NCBI GenBank assembly: GCA_947626575.1
Contig: CANQSR010000006.1
Coordinates: 1-64,000, forward strand
Direction of reading: 5' to 3'
DNA length: 64,000 nt
From: an uncultured Clostridia bacterium
Lineage (GTDB): Bacteria; Bacillota; Clostridia; Christensenellales; Borkfalkiaceae
In this document: piece after piece, positions 58,843 through 64,000 of the stretch
Numbering within the stretch: position 1 is the first letter of the stretch
How the letters are laid out: every line of letters starts with the position of its first letter
Program-made: the position numbers and the translations under genes
Notes under the pieces: generated by a model
Seen by the model: only the letters and a program-made list of their open reading frames with translations
What the model was told of the DNA's origin: nothing
Databases searched by the model: none

Positions 58843-60816
58843 ATGCAAGCGCAAAGCAAAGAGGATCAAAGGCCGCGCATCAATCTGCGGCCTCTTTTGC
58901 TCTGTGCGCTTGGTTTGGTTTTCGGCATCTTCATCTATTACCGTATCCGTTTCGGGGGACTCGCTCCCTCGGATTTTTGTTTTCCGCTCGTCTTTCTCGC
59001 TCTGCTTCTCGTGCCGCCGCGCCCCAAGCGGTTGCTTTTTGCCGCGCTCGCCCTCATCTTGTTTGCGGGCGCGGGCGCGGGTCTTGCCCATCTCGGCGCC
59101 GAACGGTACGCCGCGGGCAAGCCGCAGGGCGAATATGCCGTTTCGGGGACCGTGACGAGCGTCGTCGTGCGGCACGGATACAGCGAGGCGCTTCTTAGCA
59201 GCCTCTTTTTCGGGGGCGAACGCGTGGAGGGAAAACTCACCGTCACCGTCTCCTCCGAACAGGTCCGCGCGGGGGACATCCTGTATTTTGAAGCCACAGT
59301 GACCAAAAACGGCCTACCCATGTCCGGGGATAGCTATTCAGAATACCTCTTTTATTCGGATATCCGTTACGATGCGGGGACGGTGGAATATCACAAGACG
59401 GGGACGTCGCAAAATCCCTTTCTTGCGCTGAATGCGGCGCTATACGACCGCCTGCACGAGGGCATGGACAGGCACGAGGCCGCCGTCGCCTACGCCCTTC
59501 TCACGGGCGATTCGCGCGGCATGGACCAAGGGCTGACGGAGGAAGTGCGAAGCGGCGGCATTGCGCATATCTTTGCCGTTTCTGGCCTGCATATCGGCAT
59601 CCTCTTCGGCGCGGTCTTGCTCCTCTTCAAGCCGATCGGGCGGAAGGCCTTTCTTCCCGCCATCCTCGCCGCCTTTCTCTATACGGCGTTTTGCAACTTT
59701 ACCGTCTCCTCCTGCCGCGCGCTCGTGATGTGCGCCGTCCTCGGCGGATACCGCGCCATCGGCAGGAAATACGACTTCCTTGAAAGCATTTCGCTCGCCG
59801 CGCTCCTCATTTTGCTTTTTTCGCCCGCGGAATGGCTTTCGGCGGGATTCCGCCTCTCCTTCGGCGCGTGCATCGGCCTCGCCCTCTTTTCGGGTCCCTT
59901 CGGGCGGCTTCTCAAAAAGTGCCGCCTGCCCGCGTTCCTTTCAAATTATCTCTCCGCCAACCTCTCCGTACAGCTTTTTACCATGCCCGTCCTGCTCCAA
60001 ACGTTCGGCTATTTCTCGGTATGGGGACTTGTGTTGAACCTCATCTTCATCCCGCTGCTGCCCGTCCTCTTTTTGACGGCGCTGCTCTTTGCGGCGCTCG
60101 CCGTCGCCATCCCGCCCGCAGCCGTTCTCTTGTGCGTCCCCGAAGCGCTGATCTCTGCCATGCTGCTTCTCTTTTCGCTCGGCGACTTCGGACTCGTTCT
60201 GACGGGCTTCTCCTTGGGCACGGGTGCCACGGTTTGGGTCGTCGGCGCGCTTCTCATGAGCGAGCGGGTGCGCATGAAGGCCCTGCTCCGCGGCGCGGCC
60301 GCGGTCTCGCTCGCCGGTATCTTTTCGCTTGCGCTCGTCCTCGAAAACGTCGTATTCACGGGCGCGCGCGGCGAAGTCTTTGCCCGCAGGAGCGGCGGCG
60401 CGCTACTTCTCCGCACGCCCGCGGCGGCCGTTCTCGTCATCGACGGCGGCATCCGCACGAAGGAGCTTACGGACATCCTTTCCCGCCGTTTCGGCGGTAC
60501 GCTCGACGCGGTGTTCGTGGTATCGGAGGACGAACTCGACGGCATCAACCATGCCTTCTTGTTGCCCGCGGAGCATATCTATGCCCGCGACGAGATAGAA
60601 ACGGGCCTCAACGATGCGCCCGTCTCATTTGCGCAGACCGTTGAGACGGGCGGCATGCGGTTTACATACGCGGCGCGGGATAAGCTCATGATATTTTTCG
60701 GGGACGTCTCTTTGGAGGTGGATTTCGGCGGGGAACAGACGCTCGGCACAGATCTCTTCGTGGATGCCTCCGAGAGCTTGCAATTTACGATGCGGGATGG
60801 TATAATATACCTATGA
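58843..60816 (+). CDS. comEC: ComEC/Rec2-family DNA-uptake channel, hydrolase domain degenerate
   Basis: A 657-residue multi-spanning membrane protein. Residues about 15-190 match the N-terminal DUF4131 and OB-type region (YAVSGTVTSVV, GDILYFEATV). The competence domain follows with the diagnostic IAHIFAVSGLHIGILFG and VSSCRALVMCAVLGGYRAIG. In ComEC the C-terminus is a metallo-beta-lactamase nuclease with an HxHxDH motif. Here the last 130 residues keep strands (AVLVIDGGI, TLDAVFVVSEDELDGINHAF) but lack that motif, so nuclease activity is doubtful. It channels single-stranded DNA into the cytoplasm in competent bacteria. It overlaps holA by four bases. The ribosome site is weak. Confidence 0.9.
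   Translation: MQAQSKEDQRPRINLRPLLLCALGLVFGIFIYYRIRFGGLAPSDFCFPLVFLALLLVPPRPKRLLFAALALILFAGAGAGLAHLGAERYAAGKPQGEYAVSGTVTSVVVRHGYSEALLSSLFFGGERVEGKLTVTVSSEQVRAGDILYFEATVTKNGLPMSGDSYSEYLFYSDIRYDAGTVEYHKTGTSQNPFLALNAALYDRLHEGMDRHEAAVAYALLTGDSRGMDQGLTEEVRSGGIAHIFAVSGLHIGILFGAVLLLFKPIGRKAFLPAILAAFLYTAFCNFTVSSCRALVMCAVLGGYRAIGRKYDFLESISLAALLILLFSPAEWLSAGFRLSFGACIGLALFSGPFGRLLKKCRLPAFLSNYLSANLSVQLFTMPVLLQTFGYFSVWGLVLNLIFIPLLPVLFLTALLFAALAVAIPPAAVLLCVPEALISAMLLLFSLGDFGLVLTGFSLGTGATVWVVGALLMSERVRMKALLRGAAAVSLAGIFSLALVLENVVFTGARGEVFARRSGGALLLRTPAAAVLVIDGGIRTKELTDILSRRFGGTLDAVFVVSEDELDGINHAFLLPAEHIYARDEIETGLNDAPVSFAQTVETGGMRFTYAARDKLMIFFGDVSLEVDFGGEQTLGTDLFVDASESLQFTMRDGIIYL
59317..59326 (+). repeat. 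Dispersed motif CCCATGTCCG
   Basis: Inside comEC (CTACCCATGTCCGGGG); encodes LPMSG, like the mntP copy encodes LPMSA. Confidence 0.7.
60778..60806 (+). promoter_or_regulatory. holA promoter inside comEC, predicted leaderless
   Basis: TTGCAA (60778-60783), 17 bases, TATAAT (60801-60806), then six bases to the ATG at 60813. Confidence 0.7.
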
Positions 60817-61787
60817 AATTCGTTCAGCTTGCAAAGAGCCTCCGCGAAGAGGGGCTTTCGCCCGTCTATCTCATCGAGGGCGAGGACGCGTATTTCCGCG
60901 ACCGCGCCGTGGCCGCCGTGCGCGAAGCGTGCGCACTCACACAGCCCGCCCTCAACGACGTACGATACGAGGGGGAGACGGTGAAGGGCGCGGAAAGCCT
61001 TTCGGCCGAGCTTTGGACGCTGCCCTTCTTCGACGGGCGGCGCATCGTCCGCATCTATGAATACTACCCCGCGGACAAGGAATGGGAGCGCAAATTCGAA
61101 AAGTATTGCGCCGCGCCCTGTCCCTCCACCGTACTCCTTTTTGTGAACACGGGGTCGAAAAAAACCGACTTGAAGCGCAAAAAAGGCGTGACGTTCGTGG
61201 ATTGCGCCAAGGAGGATGAACCCATGCTTTCGCGCTGGGTTTTCGGCATGTGCAAGCGCATGAACGTCTCGGTGGACGGCGACGCGGCAAGCCTTCTCGT
61301 GCGCTATTGCAATTACGACGCCGCGCGCATGTCGCTCGAACTTTCCAAACTCGCCATTCTCGCGGGGGAGGGGGGAAGGATCACGCGCGGAGCGGTCGAG
61401 GAGAACGTCGCCAAGGACGTCGAATATAAGCTCTTCGAACTGACCGATGCCGTGGCGCGCAGGAATTACGGCGATTTTTCCGTCATCCTTTCCGACTTGC
61501 TCGAAAAAGATTACGATGAGAGCGCCGTCCTCTCCGCGCTCACCAATTACTTCCGCACGCTCAGGGAAGTGAGCGGAATGCAGGGGGGAGACGACGCCGT
61601 GGCGGCGGCGCTCGGCATGAAGCGCTATCCCGTGCAGAAAAACCGCGAGACGGCGGCGCGGATGGGGAAGGCGCGCGTGGAGGAGCTGTATCTCGGTTGT
61701 TACCGTTTGGGCGCGGATATGCGCGCCGGCCTTCTCGGAAAGTCGGGCGCGCTCGCGGCCGCCGTCGCAAAAATATTTTTCGGATGA
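60813..61787 (+). CDS. holA: DNA polymerase III delta subunit
   Basis: A 324-residue clamp-loader subunit that opens the beta sliding clamp. The N-terminal segment PVYLIEGEDAYFRDRAVAAV is typical of HolA, as are LPFFDGRRIVRIYEY, LLVRYCNYDAARMSLELSKL and VEYKLFELTDAVARRNY. An AAA+-like fold without a Walker A is normal for delta. It overlaps the comEC stop (ATGA) and has its own promoter ending six bases before the ATG, giving both coupled and leaderless translation routes. comEC-holA adjacency is common in Firmicutes. Confidence 0.94.
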   Translation: MKFVQLAKSLREEGLSPVYLIEGEDAYFRDRAVAAVREACALTQPALNDVRYEGETVKGAESLSAELWTLPFFDGRRIVRIYEYYPADKEWERKFEKYCAAPCPSTVLLFVNTGSKKTDLKRKKGVTFVDCAKEDEPMLSRWVFGMCKRMNVSVDGDAASLLVRYCNYDAARMSLELSKLAILAGEGGRITRGAVEENVAKDVEYKLFELTDAVARRNYGDFSVILSDLLEKDYDESAVLSALTNYFRTLREVSGMQGGDDAVAAALGMKRYPVQKNRETAARMGKARVEELYLGCYRLGADMRAGLLGKSGALAAAVAKIFFG

Positions 61788-61808
61788 TAAAAACGGCCGA
61801 AAAACATT

Positions 61809-61836
61809 TTGCATTTTTCCGTCAGTTTGTTATAAT
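61809..61836 (+). promoter_or_regulatory. cdaA promoter
   Basis: TTGCAT (61809-61814), 16 bases, TATAAT (61831-61836). Confidence 0.6.
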
Positions 61837-61896
61837 GAAATTTGTACTTATCGATTTTGCCGCGCACAGATGCGCGCGGGGGGAGGGGTGAAAGGA

Positions 61897-62730
61897 ATGC
61901 GCACGTTTTCCGAAGTGTGGTCTGCCGTTGTGGCGGTGTTCACGGGTTTCAATTGGGTCATGGCGGTGGAGATCGTGCTTCTCTCCGTCATCATCTACAT
62001 CGTGTTAAAGACGCTTTGGGAAAACAATGCAAGGCGTTATATCTTCGTATATCTGTTGCTCCTGATGGCGACGGGCGTCATCACGCTCTTTTCCACGCAC
62101 TTCGACGGCACCGCGTTCTATATCTTTTTCCTCGTGCTTTCCCTCTTCTTCCTCTTCCTGTTCAGCACGGAGATCAAGCGCAGTATCTGGAATTCGGGCA
62201 AACGCAACCCCATCACGGCTTCCTCCGTGGCAACGGCCAAGATGACCGCCGTCGCCTCGCGTGCGGATGAATACGTCAACAACATCGTGAAGGCGGTGCA
62301 GAATCTCTCCAAAAACGATATCGGCGCGCTCATCGTCCTCTCCAACGGCAACCTTCCCAAGGAGATCATCGAGAGCGGCGTTTCGCTCAATGCGCGCATC
62401 TCGTCCCAGCTCATCGAGGGCATCTTCATTCCCAAGGCGCCCCTCCATGACGGCGCGATGATCATTTACGGCGACCGCATACAGGCCGCGGGGTGCTTCC
62501 TCCCGCTCACGCAGAGGGATTACCCCAAGGATTACGGCACGCGCCACCGCGCGGGCATCGGCATCACCGAAGTCGCCGACGTCTCCACCATCATCGTCTC
62601 CGAGGAGACGGGCATCGTCTCCGTCGCCAAGCGCGGCGAGATCGCCCGCTATGTCGATTCCGAGGGCCTCAAACGGTTTTTGAAGGATTACTATTGGAAG
62701 GAGTTTAACGCGGAGGTGAAGAAGTCATGA
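61897..62730 (+). CDS. cdaA: Diadenylate cyclase CdaA
   Basis: This 277-residue membrane enzyme condenses two ATP into cyclic di-AMP, a regulator of potassium and osmotic balance. Three N-terminal helices are followed by the DAC domain with the catalytic APLHDGAMII (DGA) and GTRHRAGIGITE (RHR) motifs. The start is not certain: ATG 61897 sits next to AAAGGA, GTG 61888 follows GGGAGG, and ATG 61870 is the longest frame. The stop overlaps a 35-codon gene resembling a truncated cdaR. The RCK subunit KtrA in this window is a plausible target of the nucleotide. Confidence 0.94.
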   Translation: MRTFSEVWSAVVAVFTGFNWVMAVEIVLLSVIIYIVLKTLWENNARRYIFVYLLLLMATGVITLFSTHFDGTAFYIFFLVLSLFFLFLFSTEIKRSIWNSGKRNPITASSVATAKMTAVASRADEYVNNIVKAVQNLSKNDIGALIVLSNGNLPKEIIESGVSLNARISSQLIEGIFIPKAPLHDGAMIIYGDRIQAAGCFLPLTQRDYPKDYGTRHRAGIGITEVADVSTIIVSEETGIVSVAKRGEIARYVDSEGLKRFLKDYYWKEFNAEVKKS

Positions 62731-62834
62731 AATTTTTGCAGGCGCTGAAAAAGTTCTTTACGCAGAACATCCCCTTGAAACTTCTCGCCCTCGCCGTCGC
62801 GGTCATCTGCGTCGTTGTCGTCAACGTTGTATGA
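62727..62834 (+). CDS. CdaR/YbbR-like membrane stub (35 aa)
   Basis: A 35-residue frame overlapping the cdaA stop (ATGA) and the next start (ATGA). It reads KKFFTQNIPLKLLALAVAVI and then a Val-rich end, matching the N-terminal anchor of CdaR (YbbR), the regulator normally encoded after cdaA. The extracytoplasmic YbbR repeats are absent and no remnant follows in any frame. The coupling on both sides suggests it is translated. It is either a minimal membrane partner of CdaA or a relic. Confidence 0.65.
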   Translation: MKFLQALKKFFTQNIPLKLLALAVAVICVVVVNVV

Positions 62835-63937
62835 AAGAGCGCCATATCATCATTCCCCGCATTCTCATTCCCCGCGGCGAGGAGATAAAGACGTGGGCGG
62901 CGCCCGCGTCCTATTGCCGTGAAACGATGGAGCGCGCCGCGTCAGTTCCCGCCGCGCTCCGCTTTCTTCTGCCCGAAAACGGGGAGGACGCCGAGGACGA
63001 GGCGGCCCGCATCGAGGCCGCCCGTTCCTATATGTACGACGCCCTCGAAAATACGCTGGAAAAACTCAACCGCGGCGCCATGCTCATCGAACACAAGCGC
63101 GGCAAGGCCGTGCGCTATGGCATCATCGCCGCTTTGGACCTCGAAGCCTATACCATGTCCGAGGGAGAGGCTTCGCCCGTGCGTCCCGCGCAGAAGTTTA
63201 GCATGGCGCGCGCCGAGGCGCTTTCCCGCCTGCGCGAAAATTCCGTTTTGGAATTTTCCTCCGCGGCGGTCTTTTACCGTGATAAGAAAAATAAGATCGT
63301 GCATGCGCTCGGCGAAAATCTCGAAGAGGTCTATGCCTTTGAAGCGGGGGGCGAGCGCATCCGCGGGATGTTCATCCCCGCAGACGCCGCATGGGAAGTG
63401 GCGGACGATATGCACACGCACGGCACGCCGTGCTTTGCCGTCGCCGCAGGCGGGGAAGAGGTCGCGGGCGCAAAGCTGCATTGGGAGCGCGTGAAGAAGG
63501 GGCTTGCCCCCGAAGAGGCGGAAATGCACCCCGCGCGCTATTTTCTTGCCGAGTTTATCAACGTCTATGATCCGGGCCTCACGCTCTCGCCCGTCTGCCG
63601 TATCCTCTCCGACGTGGAGCCGGAGGCGCTTTTCGGCTTCCTTTCGCGCAGGCTGAAATGCGCGCGGGAGGGGAACTGTATCCGCATTTCGGGGCGGGAC
63701 GCCGCGGCTTGCATCCGCGAGACGGACGATGCGCTCGGAGAGTATCTGAAAAAGAACGGCGGCGCGGTGCGGTATGCGGCGCAGTTCCGTGCGGACGACG
63801 AGGCCGTCATCCTTCTGCCCGCGCCCGAAGCGGAGGATATCTTCTCCTATTTGAAAGGCGGCAGGCTCCTGAACGAACACAGCTTCGCCCTCGAAGGCTG
63901 CTATCACTTCGAGGGGAGGGAGATCTCCTATGATTAA
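62831..63937 (+). CDS. DUF1015-family protein
   Basis: A 368-residue protein of the DUF1015 family. Residues about 1-40 (IIIPRILIPRGEEIKTWAAP) and RYGIIAALDLEAYTMSEGEA match the family start and its DLE-Y-S block; GENSVLEF-like and later segments are also conserved in order. The function of the family is not established. It overlaps the cdaR-like stub by four bases and the next start by eight bases, so it is part of a coupled cdaA run. A dispersed-motif copy at 63152 codes for YTMSE. Confidence 0.72.
   Translation: MKERHIIIPRILIPRGEEIKTWAAPASYCRETMERAASVPAALRFLLPENGEDAEDEAARIEAARSYMYDALENTLEKLNRGAMLIEHKRGKAVRYGIIAALDLEAYTMSEGEASPVRPAQKFSMARAEALSRLRENSVLEFSSAAVFYRDKKNKIVHALGENLEEVYAFEAGGERIRGMFIPADAAWEVADDMHTHGTPCFAVAAGGEEVAGAKLHWERVKKGLAPEEAEMHPARYFLAEFINVYDPGLTLSPVCRILSDVEPEALFGFLSRRLKCAREGNCIRISGRDAAACIRETDDALGEYLKKNGGAVRYAAQFRADDEAVILLPAPEAEDIFSYLKGGRLLNEHSFALEGCYHFEGREISYD
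63152..63161 (+). repeat. Dispersed motif ACCATGTCCG
   Basis: Inside the DUF1015 gene, preceded by TAT. Confidence 0.7.
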
Positions 63938-64000
63938 GGTATGCAAGTTCGGCGGAACGTCCATGGCCGACGGCATCAATTTTCTTCGCGTCAAGAATAT
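63930..64000 (+). CDS. Aspartokinase, 5' end only
   Basis: The visible residues MIKVCKFGGTSMADGINFLR contain the KFGGTS nucleotide-binding motif of aspartate kinase, the first enzyme of the lysine, threonine and methionine pathway. The start overlaps the DUF1015 stop region, with GGGAGG nearby. Only 23 codons are inside the window, so the isoenzyme type cannot be told. Confidence 0.85.
   Translation, partial: MIKVCKFGGTSMADGINFLRVKN

Overview
The window looks like chromosome of an endospore-forming member of the Clostridia (Firmicutes) with moderately high GC. It carries spoIIR, sleB and ypeB, an ECF-type riboflavin transporter gene under an FMN riboswitch, a Mn2+ (yybP-ykoY) riboswitch before mntP, and several lipobox-bearing surface proteins. 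A closer placement (an uncultured gut lineage) is only a guess from protein style. No rRNA or tRNA gene and no CRISPR array was seen.

Layout. 1-1825: a partial unknown gene on the minus strand, then a small regulatory patch with two XRE-type regulators, tiny ORFs and twin operators. 1841-2840: FMN riboswitch plus ribU. 3122-11528: a tightly packed run of nine plus-strand genes. It starts with a cassette of an intact ClpP protease, a degenerate AAA+-like protein, a soluble VirD4/TraG-type DNA-pump ATPase, and a protein joining a winged helix, a coiled coil, an acidic tract, a DUF1828-like domain and an FtsK-gamma-like winged helix. DUF1292, ASCH, SGNH hydrolase, GNAT and metallophosphoesterase genes follow. 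I could not match the first four genes to any named system, and this is the best candidate for something undescribed. 11973-15536: a BspA-type leucine-rich-repeat lipoprotein behind a structured leader. 15707-29510: an sfp-type gene, a LacI regulator and an alpha-glucan regulon (malQ, pullulanase, starch-binding-type lipoprotein, binding protein, two permeases, alpha-amylase). Three copies of a TTTTTCGAAAAA operator-like palindrome sit at its promoters. 30127-36646: a HAD phosphatase and an 1867-residue DUF4011-helicase-Vsr-DUF3320 protein resembling the Hhe anti-phage protein. 36918-39961: ktrB and ktrA separated by 1 kb of repeats. 40483-48772: fba, a 1972-residue surface lipoprotein with a G9 tract, gapA. 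49214-52691: spoIIR, sleB, and ypeB with a long charged N-terminal extension. 53311-64000: trmL, a membrane-anchored unknown, cardiolipin synthase, mntP, an acyltransferase, comEC, holA, cdaA with a cdaR-like stub, a DUF1015 gene and the start of an aspartokinase gene.

Two signals run across these blocks. First, a 10-base motif (A/C)CCATGTCCG recurs twelve times on both strands, inside and between unrelated genes. Second, several genes (lacI, ktrB, trmL, holA) have a consensus promoter whose -10 box ends only 6-7 bases before the ATG, so they are predicted to give leaderless transcripts. Intergenic gaps are filled with several families of dispersed repeats.
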